Assembly (NCBI RefSeq): GCF_014137995.1
Contig: NZ_JACGWV010000003.1
Location: forward strand, 186,001 to 250,000
From: Promicromonospora sukumoe
GTDB taxonomy: Bacteria > Actinomycetota > Actinomycetes > Actinomycetales > Cellulomonadaceae
Length of the DNA stretch: 64,000 bases
Direction of reading: 5' to 3'
Shown here: piece by piece, positions 43,272 to 51,410 of the stretch
Numbering within the stretch: the stretch's first letter is position 1
Layout: each line of letters opens with the position of its first letter
Notes under the pieces: generated by a model
The model's database searches: none
Told to the model about the DNA's origin: nothing
What the model saw: only the letters and a program-made list of their open reading frames with translations
Made by a program: the position numbers and the translations under genes

Positions 43272-44611
43272 TTGCCCACCATGTGCTGGCCGCACACCCG
43301 GAGGGTCTGTCCGTTGATCCCGGCGGCCGGGCCGGACGCGAGGAAGGAGATCGCCTCGGCGATGTCCACAGGCAGGCCGCCCTGGCCCAGCGACGGCATC
43401 CGGCGCGCCACGGTGCGGGTGAGCGCGGGTACCTTCGCGGTCATCTCGGTCTCGATCCAGCCCGGCGCGACGGCGTTCGTCGTGCCGCCGGTCGCCGCGA
43501 GCACGGGAGCGCCCGCGGCGGCGTTCGCGATGACCCCGGCCTTCGTGTAGCCGTAGTTGGTCTGCCCCCGGTTGCCGGCCAGGCCGGTGGTCGAGGCCAG
43601 GGAGACGATCCGCAGGCCCTCGACGCCGGCCGCGAGCAGGCGCTCGTTGATCTGGAGCTGCGCCGTGAGGTTCACCGCGATGACCGGGTCCCACTTGTCC
43701 GCCGTCATGTTGGCGAGCAGCTTGTCGCGCGTGATGCCGGCGTTGTGGACCAGGATGTCCAGGCCGCCGAGCGGCTTGGTGGCGGCCAGGATCTTGTCGG
43801 CCGCGTCGTCGGCGGTGATGTCGAGCTGGAGCGCGACGCCGCCGATCTCGTTCGCGACGGTCGCGAGCGACTCGCCGGCGGGCGGCACGTCGATCACGAC
43901 CACCTTGGCGCCGTCGCGGGCCATGGTCCGGGCGATCGCCGCGCCGATTCCGCGCGCGGCACCGGTGACGACGGCCACCTGGCCGGCCAGCGGGGCCTCC
44001 CAGTCGACCGGCCCGGCGGCGTCGGACGGGCCGACGGGCAGGAGCTGACCGTCCACGTACGCCGACTTCGCGGACAGGAAGAAGCGCAGCGTGGCCACGG
44101 CCGAGGCCGAGTCGACGGCCGCGTCGCCCGTGAGCTGGATGCCGTTGGCCGTGGAGCCGCCGCGCAGCTCCTTGCCGAGCGAGCGGACCAGACCCTCGAC
44201 GCCGCCCCGGGTCGCGGCCAGGACCGGCGCGTCGCCGTCGGCCACGGCGCGGGAGACCGTCACGACCCGGCCGTTGCCCGCCAGGCGCCGCAGCGTGCCG
44301 GCGACGGTGAGCACGGGGGCGGAGACCGCGGCGGGCGTCTCGGCACCGGTCAGCACCAGCACGACGGCGCCGAACCGCTCGCCGTCGGCGGTCTCCGGGC
44401 TGCGGCGCACGTCGACGTCCCAGCCGGTCAGGACCTTGGCGACGGCGTCGGCGTCGGCGGCCGACGCGTCGTCGGACACCACCAGGACCGGGCCCACGGT
44501 GAGCGGGCTACCGGGCCGGTAGCGCCGGAGGATGGCCGGTTGGGGCAGGCCCAGCTTCTTGAAGACGGGCTTGAGCGTCCCGTTGGCCAGGTTGAGATAG
44601 CTGTCGGTCAC
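43268..44611 (-). CDS. FabG4-type 3-oxoacyl thioester reductase
   Basis: 447 residues from the ATG at 44611. Residues 1-205 form an extra N-terminal domain (Rossmann/flavodoxin-like, with GPVLVVSDDASAAD and GRVVTVSRAV) that lacks a clear active site; residues 208-447 are a classical SDR: VVTGAARGIGAAIART, DILVHNAGITRDKLL and the YGYTKAG active-site Tyr/Lys. This two-domain form matches mycobacterial FabG4 (Rv0242c), which reduces 3-oxoacyl-CoA, rather than housekeeping FabG. It lies between the thiolase and the hydratase in one reverse-strand operon. Confidence 0.88.
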   Translation of the reverse strand: MTDSYLNLANGTLKPVFKKLGLPQPAILRRYRPGSPLTVGPVLVVSDDASAADADAVAKVLTGWDVDVRRSPETADGERFGAVVLVLTGAETPAAVSAPVLTVAGTLRRLAGNGRVVTVSRAVADGDAPVLAATRGGVEGLVRSLGKELRGGSTANGIQLTGDAAVDSASAVATLRFFLSAKSAYVDGQLLPVGPSDAAGPVDWEAPLAGQVAVVTGAARGIGAAIARTMARDGAKVVVIDVPPAGESLATVANEIGGVALQLDITADDAADKILAATKPLGGLDILVHNAGITRDKLLANMTADKWDPVIAVNLTAQLQINERLLAAGVEGLRIVSLASTTGLAGNRGQTNYGYTKAGVIANAAAGAPVLAATGGTTNAVAPGWIETEMTAKVPALTRTVARRMPSLGQGGLPVDIAEAISFLASGPAAGINGQTLRVCGQHMVGK

Positions 44612-44663
44612 GATGTCCTCTTCGATAACGGGGCGGTTCGGGCAGACGCAGACAGACTCAGCC

Positions 44664-45986
44664 TCACACGGACTCGACCAGCGCGACCGCGCCCAGGCCG
44701 CCGGCGGCGCAGACCGAGATCAGCGCGCGAGCGGGCTGCCCGGTCTCCCTGGCCTTGGCGGAGACCAGCTTGGCGGCGGTCGCGATGATGCGCCCACCGG
44801 TCGCGGCGAACGGGTGGCCCGCCGCGAGCGAGGAGCCGTTCACGTTGAGCCGGCTGCGGTCCACCTTGCCGAACGCGCCGTCGAGCCCGAGCTCCGTACG
44901 GCAGTATTCCTCGTCCTCCCACGCGGCGAGCGTGGTCAGCACCGTGGAGGCGAACGCCTCGTGGATCTCGAAGAAGTCGATGTCCTCCAGCGTGAGGCCC
45001 TGGCGGGCCAGCAGGCGCGGGACCGCCGCGACCGGGGCCATGAGCAGGCCCTCGTGCCCGTGCACGAAGTCGACGGCCGCCGTCTCGGCGTCCACGAACT
45101 TCGCGAGGATCGGGAGTTCCCGCTCCTCCGCCCACTCGCGGGACGCGAACAGGACGGCGGACGCGCCGTCGGTCAGCGGCGTCGAGTTGCCCGCGGTCAT
45201 CGTGGCGGCGTCGTCCAGCTTGGCGCCGAACACGGGCCGGAGCTTCGCGAGTTTCTCGAGCGAGGTGTCGGCGCGCAGGTTGTCGTCGCGGGTCAGGCCC
45301 TTGTACGGCGTGACCAGGTCGTCGAAGAAGCCGGACTCCCAGGCGCGGGCGAGGTTCTGGTGCGAGTTGAACGCGATCTCGTCCTGCGCCTCGCGGGAGA
45401 TGCCCCACTTCGCCGTCGTGATGGCCTGGTGCTCGCCCATCGAGAGGTGGGTGCGCGGCTCGCCGGTGCTCGGCGTGGCCGGGGCCAGGTCCTTGGGACG
45501 GATCTGCAGCAGGGCCTTGACCTTCGCTCCGGTGGTCTTGGCGTGGTTCGCGTCCAGCAGGGCGGCGCGGAGCCGGTCGCTGACGACGATCGGCGCGTCC
45601 GAGACGGTGTCGGTGCCGCCCGCGATCGCGGACTCGATCTGGCCGAGCTTGATCTTGTTCGTCACCGCGATGGCGGCCTCGAGGCCGGTGGCGCAGGCCT
45701 GCTGCACGTCGTAGGCCGGCGTGGTGGGCGCGAGGGACGAGCCCAGCACGCTCTCGCGGACGAGGTTGAAGTTCTTGCTGTGCTTCAGCACGGCGCCGCC
45801 GACGACCTCGCCCAGGCGCTCGCCCTGCAGGCCGAAGCGGGCGACGAGCCCCTCGAGGGCCGCGGTGAACATGTCCTGGTTGCTGGTCCGGACGTACTTC
45901 TTGCCGGCGCGGGAGAACGGGATGCGGTTGCCGCCGATGATCACGGCTTCGCGCGTGGACGGGACGGGGGCGGGGGTAGTGGACAC
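44664..45986 (-). CDS. Acetyl-CoA acyltransferase (thiolase, FadA2/FadI-like)
   Basis: 440 residues from a GTG at 45986 (about 49 codons shorter than the longest reading, whose extra part overlaps the regulator's promoter). The thiolase nucleophile is the cysteine in DVQQACATGLEAAI near residue 95, with EIHEAFASTVL near 335, AAGHPFAATGGRI near 377 and the C-terminal SVCAAGGLGAVALVE. It cleaves 3-oxoacyl-CoA with CoA (degradative thiolase) or condenses acyl-CoAs. It heads the reverse-strand operon with fabG4 and htdX, 52 bases before fabG4. Confidence 0.92.
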   Translation of the reverse strand: MSTTPAPVPSTREAVIIGGNRIPFSRAGKKYVRTSNQDMFTAALEGLVARFGLQGERLGEVVGGAVLKHSKNFNLVRESVLGSSLAPTTPAYDVQQACATGLEAAIAVTNKIKLGQIESAIAGGTDTVSDAPIVVSDRLRAALLDANHAKTTGAKVKALLQIRPKDLAPATPSTGEPRTHLSMGEHQAITTAKWGISREAQDEIAFNSHQNLARAWESGFFDDLVTPYKGLTRDDNLRADTSLEKLAKLRPVFGAKLDDAATMTAGNSTPLTDGASAVLFASREWAEERELPILAKFVDAETAAVDFVHGHEGLLMAPVAAVPRLLARQGLTLEDIDFFEIHEAFASTVLTTLAAWEDEEYCRTELGLDGAFGKVDRSRLNVNGSSLAAGHPFAATGGRIIATAAKLVSAKARETGQPARALISVCAAGGLGAVALVESV

Positions 45987-46030
45987 GTCACTGTTCCTTG
46001 TCGTTCGTCGTCGGGCAGAGGGCTTCGTTG

Positions 46031-46050
46031 GGTCGAGCCTTGTCGAGACC
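46031..46050. repeat. Intergenic GGTCGAGCC-type repeat
   Basis: GGTCGAGCCTTGTCGAGACC is an imperfect inverted repeat between the thiolase and tetR genes. It differs from the in-frame copy inside the double GNAT gene (27675-27693) only by one inserted base and one change. Similar sequences are, as I recall, scattered in many Micrococcales genomes. Confidence 0.6.
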
Positions 46051-46114
46051 AGGCCGGGCCGCGACCCGGTTCGCCCCGGGTGGTGCCCAGGACTCACAGT
46101 ACCTGATACTCTCA

Positions 46115-46126
46115 GTCTCGTGAGAC
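46115..46126. promoter_or_regulatory. Candidate TetR operator between thiolase and tetR
   Basis: GTCTC GT GAGAC is a perfect inverted repeat in the divergent region, 44 bases before the tetR start and next to TACCTGATACTCTCA, which could contain a promoter box. Position and symmetry fit an operator for the TetR protein. Confidence 0.45.
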
Positions 46127-46169
46127 GAATCACAAGACCTCTAGCGAGTCAAGGTGGGGAGGCGGACCG

Positions 46170-46901
46170 ATGAGCATCGGAGTCGACGGTCGTTCGACCC
46201 GCTGGGACGACCACCGCACGGCGCGTCGGGCCGAGCTCGTCCGCGCCGCGCGCAAGGCCGTGCACCGCCTCGGGCCCGCGGTCTCGATGGACGAGATCGC
46301 CGCGGCCGCCGGGACGTCCAAGTCCATCGTCTACCGGTACTTCGACGACAAGGCGGGCCTGCGGCTCGCCGTCGCCGAGACCGTGGTGATGCAGATGCAC
46401 GACGCGCTGCGCGCCGCCGCGCAGCAGGCGGACAACCCTGAGATGGCGCTCCGCGAGATGGTGCGCGTCTACCTCGAGATGATCGAGAGCTCGCCCAACG
46501 TCTACTGGTTCGTCACCCGGACCGCCATCGGCGGCAACGAGCCGGCCCCCGTCGAGAGCGGACGGCGCGGCCGCCGCGCCCCGGCACCCGCCGAGGACGC
46601 CGGCGCGACCACCCCGGCAGACCTGCACCCGCTCGGCGCCTACCTCGACTCGGTGATCGAGCTCGTCGCGGAGCCGTTCGCGCGGGCCACCGACGTCCCC
46701 CCGGCCGACGCCGCGGCCTGGGCCGCGGGCGCCGTCGGCTTCGTGCGCGGCTCGGGTGAGTGGTGGCTCGGCCACCGCACCGTCGAGTCGACGCCGCTGA
46801 CCCGTGAACAGCTCACCGAGCGAGTGACCCTCTGGCTCTGGACCGGTCCCGTGGGCGTGCTGCATCACGACCGGCCCGGCGCCGCACCCGCGACCGCCTG
46901 A
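46170..46901 (+). CDS. TetR family transcriptional regulator
   Basis: 243 residues. The N-terminal helix-turn-helix spans about 14-60 (LVRAARKAVHRLGPAVSMDE, IAAAAGTSKSIVYRYFDDKA), with the usual Y-R-Y-F-x-D-K end. The C-terminal ligand domain is about 180 residues with a disordered Gly/Ala/Pro insert near 130-150. It is divergent from the thiolase-fabG4-htdX operon and directly upstream of the acyl-CoA dehydrogenase, so it probably represses both arms and responds to an acyl-CoA or fatty acid (inference). GGTGGGGAGG precedes the ATG at 46170. Confidence 0.92.
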   Translation: MSIGVDGRSTRWDDHRTARRAELVRAARKAVHRLGPAVSMDEIAAAAGTSKSIVYRYFDDKAGLRLAVAETVVMQMHDALRAAAQQADNPEMALREMVRVYLEMIESSPNVYWFVTRTAIGGNEPAPVESGRRGRRAPAPAEDAGATTPADLHPLGAYLDSVIELVAEPFARATDVPPADAAAWAAGAVGFVRGSGEWWLGHRTVESTPLTREQLTERVTLWLWTGPVGVLHHDRPGAAPATA

Positions 46902-46962
46902 TCCTGACCCACCCTCCCGACACCCAGTACCCGGCCCCCTGGCCGAAGACCGAGGAGAACCG

Positions 46963-49110
46963 ATGACGACCACCTCCGAGCCCGTGACCACCACCGCGGC
47001 GGCTCCACAGGCCGTGGCGCCCCAGCCCGAGGCGGCGCGTCCGACGTCGGGCACCCGTGTGGACGTGCCGGCCCTGCAGCAGATGCTGCTGGGCCGGTGG
47101 CCCGAGGAGCGGTCCGAGGCCCGCCGGATGGTGGCCGAGCACCCCGAGCTGTGGAAGCAGGAGGGGATCACCAAGGAGGCGCACCGGGAGACCACCCTCG
47201 CGCAGATGAAGCAGATGGTCCCCTACGGCCAGGTGCTGCGGGCGTTCCCGGAGCGCCTCGGCGGCCGGGACCAGGCGGGCGCCAACCTGGTGGGCTTCGA
47301 GGAGCTCGTCGCGGCCGACCCGTCGCTGCAGATCAAGTCGGGCGTGCAGTGGGGTCTCTTCGCCTCCGCGATCAACCACCTCGGCACGGAGGAGCAGAAG
47401 GACCGCCTGCTCCCCGGCGCGATGGACCTGAGCGTCCCGGGCGCGTTCGCGATGACCGAGACGGGCCACGGATCCGACGTCGCCGCCATCGGTACCACCG
47501 CGACGTACGACCCGGAGACCGAGGAGTTCGTCATCAACACCCCGTTCCGCGGGGCGTGGAAGCAGTACCTCGGCAACGCCGCGAAGCACGGTGTGGCGGC
47601 GACGGTGTTCGCGCAGCTCATCACCAACGGCGTGGACCACGGGGTGCACTGCTTCTACGTGCCGATCCGGGACCCGCAGACCATGGAGTTCCTGCCCGGC
47701 GTCGGCGGCGAGGACGACGGCCAGAAGGGTGGCCTGAACGGCATCGACAACGGCAAGCTGCACTTCACGGACGTGCGCGTGCCGCGCCGCGACCTCCTGG
47801 CCCGGTACGGCCAGGTGGCGGCCGACGGCTCGTACACCTCCTCGATCGACAGCCCCGGGCGCCGCTTCTTCACCATGCTCGGCGCTCTCGTGCAGGGCCG
47901 CGTGTCCCTCGACGGCGCGGCGATCACCGCCGCGAAGATCGGCCTCGCGATCGCCACGAAGTACGCCGAGCAGCGCCGCCAGTTCTCGCCGGCCACGGGC
48001 GCCGACGAGCTGACGCTGCTGGACTACGCGACCCACCGGCGCCGGCTGTTCCCCGCCATCGCCGAGGCGTACGCGATGCACTTCGCGCACGACGAGCTGC
48101 TCGACCTGTTCGACGACGTGTTCTCGGGCCGCGAGGACACCCCCGCCAAGCGCGAGGACCTGGAGACGACGGCGGCGGCGCTCAAGGCCACCTCCACCTG
48201 GTACGCGCTCGACACCCTGCAGGAGTGCCGCGAGGCCTGCGGCGGCGCCGGCTTCCTCTCCGAGAACCGGTTCACCGGGCTGCGCGCGGACCTCGACATC
48301 TACGCCACCTTCGAGGGCGACAACCACGTGCTCCTGCAGCTCGCGGCCAAGCGCCTGGTCGGCGACCACGGCAAGCGGATGGCGCGGGCGGCGAAGTCCC
48401 CGGCCGGCATGGCGGGCATCGTGGCGGGGCAGGCCAGGGACGCGGTGCTGCACAGGACCCCGCTGCGCCGGCTCGGCCAGTCGGTGGCCGACGGCGGCGC
48501 GGCGCGCTCCGCGGGCCGGCTGCTCGACGCCGAGGTGCAGCGCGGCCTGATCGCGGGCCGCTACGAGGGCATGGTCGCGGCCACCGCGATGGGCATGCGC
48601 CCGGCGCTCAAGGCCGACCCGGTCAAGGCGCAGGAGATCTTCGACGACAACCAGGTCAGCCTCATCGGGTCCGCCGCCGCGTGGGCCGAGCTGGTCCGCT
48701 GGGACGCGTTCACGAAGGCGATCGGCAAGGTGTCCGACGCCGACACCCGCAAGGTGCTGACCCTGCTCCGCGACATCTACGGGCTCACCACGATCGAGCG
48801 CCACCTGGACTGGCACCTAACCAACGGCCGCATCTCGACGGGCCGTGCCAAGGCCGTCACCGCGACGATCGACCGCCTGCTGAAGGTGCTGCGCCCGCAC
48901 GTGCTCGACGTCATCGACGCGTGGGGCTTCTCGCAGGAGCACCTGCGCGCGCCGATCGCCGACGGTTCGGAGAAGGTGCGTCAGGACGAGGCGCGCGCCT
49001 ACTACCGCGAGCTGCGCGCGAGCGGCACGGCGCCGATCAGCGAGAAGGAGCTGCGCAAGCAGCACGCCCAGCAGGTCAAGCAGGCCAAGGCGGCCGAGCG
49101 GTCGAAGTAG
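46963..49110 (+). CDS. Acyl-CoA dehydrogenase, FadE5-like long form
   Basis: 715 residues, longer than the usual 380-600, matching mycobacterial FadE5 (Rv0244c) in length and neighbours. Blocks: FAMTETGHGSDVAAIGTTAT near residues 165-184 (flavin/substrate loop), FAPTRDLLARYG-like VRVPRRDLLARYGQV, a central GAALVQGRVSLDGAAITAAK, TFEGDNHVLLQLAAKRLVGD near 447, and a helical C-terminal extension. It oxidises acyl-CoA to 2-enoyl-CoA with FAD, the first step of the cycle completed by HtdX, FabG4 and the thiolase. GAGGAGAACC lies before the ATG. It ends at a strong hairpin. Confidence 0.9.
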   Translation: MTTTSEPVTTTAAAPQAVAPQPEAARPTSGTRVDVPALQQMLLGRWPEERSEARRMVAEHPELWKQEGITKEAHRETTLAQMKQMVPYGQVLRAFPERLGGRDQAGANLVGFEELVAADPSLQIKSGVQWGLFASAINHLGTEEQKDRLLPGAMDLSVPGAFAMTETGHGSDVAAIGTTATYDPETEEFVINTPFRGAWKQYLGNAAKHGVAATVFAQLITNGVDHGVHCFYVPIRDPQTMEFLPGVGGEDDGQKGGLNGIDNGKLHFTDVRVPRRDLLARYGQVAADGSYTSSIDSPGRRFFTMLGALVQGRVSLDGAAITAAKIGLAIATKYAEQRRQFSPATGADELTLLDYATHRRRLFPAIAEAYAMHFAHDELLDLFDDVFSGREDTPAKREDLETTAAALKATSTWYALDTLQECREACGGAGFLSENRFTGLRADLDIYATFEGDNHVLLQLAAKRLVGDHGKRMARAAKSPAGMAGIVAGQARDAVLHRTPLRRLGQSVADGGAARSAGRLLDAEVQRGLIAGRYEGMVAATAMGMRPALKADPVKAQEIFDDNQVSLIGSAAAWAELVRWDAFTKAIGKVSDADTRKVLTLLRDIYGLTTIERHLDWHLTNGRISTGRAKAVTATIDRLLKVLRPHVLDVIDAWGFSQEHLRAPIADGSEKVRQDEARAYYRELRASGTAPISEKELRKQHAQQVKQAKAAERSK

Positions 49111-49163
49111 GGCCGACGGCGAGGCGCGACCGGCGGCGTCGAGCCGGCGGCGAGCCACGACCG

Positions 49164-49203
49164 TAGCCGCGGCGCGGGCCCCTCGGGGTTCGCGCCGCGG
49201 CTA
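49164..49203. terminator. Strong GC hairpin between convergent genes
   Basis: TAGCCGCGGCGCG and CGCGCCGCGGCTA form a 13-base perfect stem (49164-49176, 49191-49203) with a 14-base loop. It lies 54 bases past the acyl-CoA dehydrogenase stop and 12 before the convergent gene end. No T tract. Confidence 0.75.
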
Positions 49204-49214
49204 TGTCGCGCGGG

Positions 49215-49514
49215 TCACGCGGCGTCCGGCACCGCGGCCACGACCGGGACCGGGAGCTGCTGCACCGGGACCGGCTCGGACTCGGTGTCGGGCTCCTCGA
49301 TGTCGGCGGGGCGCGCGAGCGACCCGCCGAGGATGATCGGAGCGTTCATCGCGGGCGCCGGCTCGGGTATCGCACGCACGACGGCGAAGATGCCCGCCAG
49401 CCCCAGAAGGGCCGCGAGCACCGCGAGTGGTACGAGCTGATAAGCGAGCGTCATGCCGAGCAACAGACCGCCGCCGACTGCGACGGATGATCCGAGGACG
49501 ATTACACGGGTCAT
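49215..49514 (-). CDS. Small membrane protein with acidic tail, unknown function
   Basis: 99 residues from the ATG at 49514 with GGGAGG upstream. Two hydrophobic helices near the N-terminus (VIVLGSSVAVGGGLLLGMTL and LVPLAVLAALLGLAGIFAVV), then a Pro/Glu/Val-rich tail (IEEPDTESEPVPVQQLPVP). No known family. The next 290 bases upstream (49515-49805) hold no gene; I see only a small hairpin (GACGCCC/GGGCGTC near 49599-49615). Confidence 0.6.
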   Translation of the reverse strand: MTRVIVLGSSVAVGGGLLLGMTLAYQLVPLAVLAALLGLAGIFAVVRAIPEPAPAMNAPIILGGSLARPADIEEPDTESEPVPVQQLPVPVVAAVPDAA

Positions 49515-49805
49515 CTGGAGCCTCCCTGCCAAGGTGTCTCCGAGGAGAAATTGCCTGACCCCAGGGGGGAACTCTGGTGGCGCCGCACTCCGGCAGACGC
49601 CCCTCGGGCGTCCGGGGGCGCACGAAGAACATGTACTGGAGCCCGGCTGAGCTGGGGCTCATCAGTTGATTTTTTGGCGAGCCTGCCTCGCCGCCTTTCC
49701 AGGAAACCCCAACCTTCGTGGCTCCGCACGCCGAACGGCGGCCGCCGTGGTCACGACTGGATCACGGCTCGCGACCGGGGTGCCGGTGGCTTTCGGCCGA
49801 TGCGG

Positions 49806-50663
49806 TCACACCGGGTTGCAGTGGGCGGTGGCGGTGAGGATCAGGCCGACGTCGGGCCGCCAGGGCTCCAGGTTCCACGTGTCCTTGTCGACGGCGCCCA
49901 GCGCGTGGCACACGAGCTGGTGCTCCATGGTGCCGCTGTCCGCCTCGGGCTCGGCGGCCACGAGCTGGGTGCGGATGAGGTCGAGGCCGGCCTCTCCCGC
50001 GTACCGGGCCCAGTCCGCCGGGTCGACGGCGAGCGACCGGCCGCCCTCGTTCTCGCCCCAGGACATGCCGTCGATCGCCTCGGTGCCGACCACGAACGTG
50101 ACGGTCACCGGCTCGGCGCGGGCCGACGACCCGTCGCCCTGGGCCGCGGCCGAACGGTCGTCGACCTCGATGCGGGCCTGGGTCTCGTCGATGTTCTCGA
50201 CGTCGATGCGCGGCGCGCCCTCCGCGGCGTCGGCCGGCGGTGCGGGCGGGCCCATGGCGGCGACGGTCGTGCCGTTGCCGTCGAGCACCGCGATGCTCCC
50301 GTCGGAGTCCACCGCGAGCGTGCCGGGCGAGGACAGGGAGACGCGGGCGGTGCGTCCGGGCGCGAGGGTGAGCGTGACCGTCCGCGTGCCGGGGCCGAGC
50401 GTGTCCTCCTGCACCTCCGCGGCCTGCCGCGAGCTGACCTCCAGGACGACGTCGCCGGCCGTGACGGTGCTGGTCTGCGTCGTGGGCCGGGTGCCGCCCT
50501 GCTCGGGTGTCGGTGTCGGCTGCGATGCTGTGGGCGTCGGGTCGCCGCCGGCTCCGCCCGACCCCTGCGCGCGCTCGGCGAGGCCGCACCCGCCCAGGGC
50601 GAGGACGGCGGCAAGGGTGGCGCAGGCGGCAAGCGGCGCCGCAACGGCACGTCGGATCAGCAC
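49806..50663 (-). CDS. DUF2599 domain lipoprotein
   Basis: 285 residues from a GTG at 50663. A lipoprotein signal with lipobox LALGGC (Cys26) is followed by a Gly/Pro/Thr-rich linker (PTPTASQPTPTPEQGG), a beta-rich middle (EVSSRQAAEVQEDTLGPGTR), and a C-terminal DUF2599 domain ending in VDKDTWNLEPWRPDVGLILT and ATAHCNPV. DUF2599 proteins are secreted actinobacterial proteins of unknown role, often with one conserved disulphide and Trp/Pro-rich end. The long reading to 52262 on this strand is not a gene; it overlaps another gene in the opposite frame. Confidence 0.8.
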   Translation of the reverse strand: MLIRRAVAAPLAACATLAAVLALGGCGLAERAQGSGGAGGDPTPTASQPTPTPEQGGTRPTTQTSTVTAGDVVLEVSSRQAAEVQEDTLGPGTRTVTLTLAPGRTARVSLSSPGTLAVDSDGSIAVLDGNGTTVAAMGPPAPPADAAEGAPRIDVENIDETQARIEVDDRSAAAQGDGSSARAEPVTVTFVVGTEAIDGMSWGENEGGRSLAVDPADWARYAGEAGLDLIRTQLVAAEPEADSGTMEHQLVCHALGAVDKDTWNLEPWRPDVGLILTATAHCNPV

Positions 50664-50750
50664 CTGCCCATTGTGCGGGGTGGCGGGCCGCAGGTGGACG
50701 GGTCCGGGTCGGCGCGCCGGGTGGCGCGCCCCGACCTCACCCCCTATGGT

Positions 50751-50766
50751 TAGAACATGCGTTCGA
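50751..50766. promoter_or_regulatory. LexA (SOS) box overlapping the DUF222 gene start
   Basis: TAGAACATGCGTTCGA matches the actinobacterial SOS box TCGAAC-N4-GTTCGA with one mismatch (A for C at position 2). It sits between a TATGGT box (50745-50750) and the ATG at 50757, six bases later, so LexA would block a leaderless start. Confidence 0.75.
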
Positions 50767-51410
50767 ACAAGGTGCTGGTGACTCGCGGTCCGGCCGACGT
50801 GCCGGGCCAGTCTCCGCGCGGTGTGTCCACACCGCGCGAGTCGGGGTTCGCGAGCGGTTTCGCGGACCTTTCGGAGGCGGTCGACGCCGTGGCGGCGGTC
50901 GACTCCCTGCTCTCCTCGCTCGCGGCCTCGCGTGCCGTGCTGATGGAATCGGTCCGGGAGTGGGTGGCCGACCAGCCCGACCTGTTCGACGCCCCCGAGG
51001 TCGAGGCGGACGAGCTCGCGGGCCTGGCCCCCGAGCTCGTCGAGCGGCTGGCCGCGGCGCTCCGGGTGCCGGAGGGCTCGGCGGTCGCGCTGATCGAGGA
51101 GTCCCGGGCGCTGGTGCACGAGCACCCGCGGACGCTCGCCGCGCTGCGCGGCGGGCACATCACGCACGCGCACGCGCAGACGATCCTCGGTTACACGGAC
51201 GGGCTGCGCCGAGGCAACCGGGTGGCGCTGGAGACTCGCCTGCTCAAGCACGCGCGCACCACGACACCCGGTGAGCTGAGCCTCGTGGCGCGGACGGAGC
51301 GTGAGCGGCGGCTGCGTCCGGGGCGGCGGACCGAACCTCAGGTCGCGGCACCGGACCGGTCCAGGCGGCAGCGCGTCAGCGCCTACCCCACAGGTCGTCC
51401 CATGCCGTGA
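50757..51410 (+). pseudogene. Truncated DUF222/13E12-family protein
   Basis: 217 residues. The first 175 match the N-terminal DUF222 domain of the 13E12 repeat family (ADLSEAVDAVAAVDSLLSS, SLRALVHEHPRTLAALRGGH, ITHAHAQTILGYTDGL). Full-length relatives are 400-500 residues and carry an HNH endonuclease domain after a middle region; here the reading stops soon after TPGELSLVARTERERRLRPG with an unrelated basic tail, and its end overlaps the convergent DUF1851 gene (51376-51410). It therefore looks truncated by loss of the 3' half. The SOS box at its start is a known feature of this family in mycobacteria. It could still be expressed as a short protein. Confidence 0.7.

Noticed and set aside
49515-49805. 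Possible small RNA or riboswitch in the 290-base gap
   Set aside because: Only one short hairpin and a T run before, not after, a stem; no match to known leader types.
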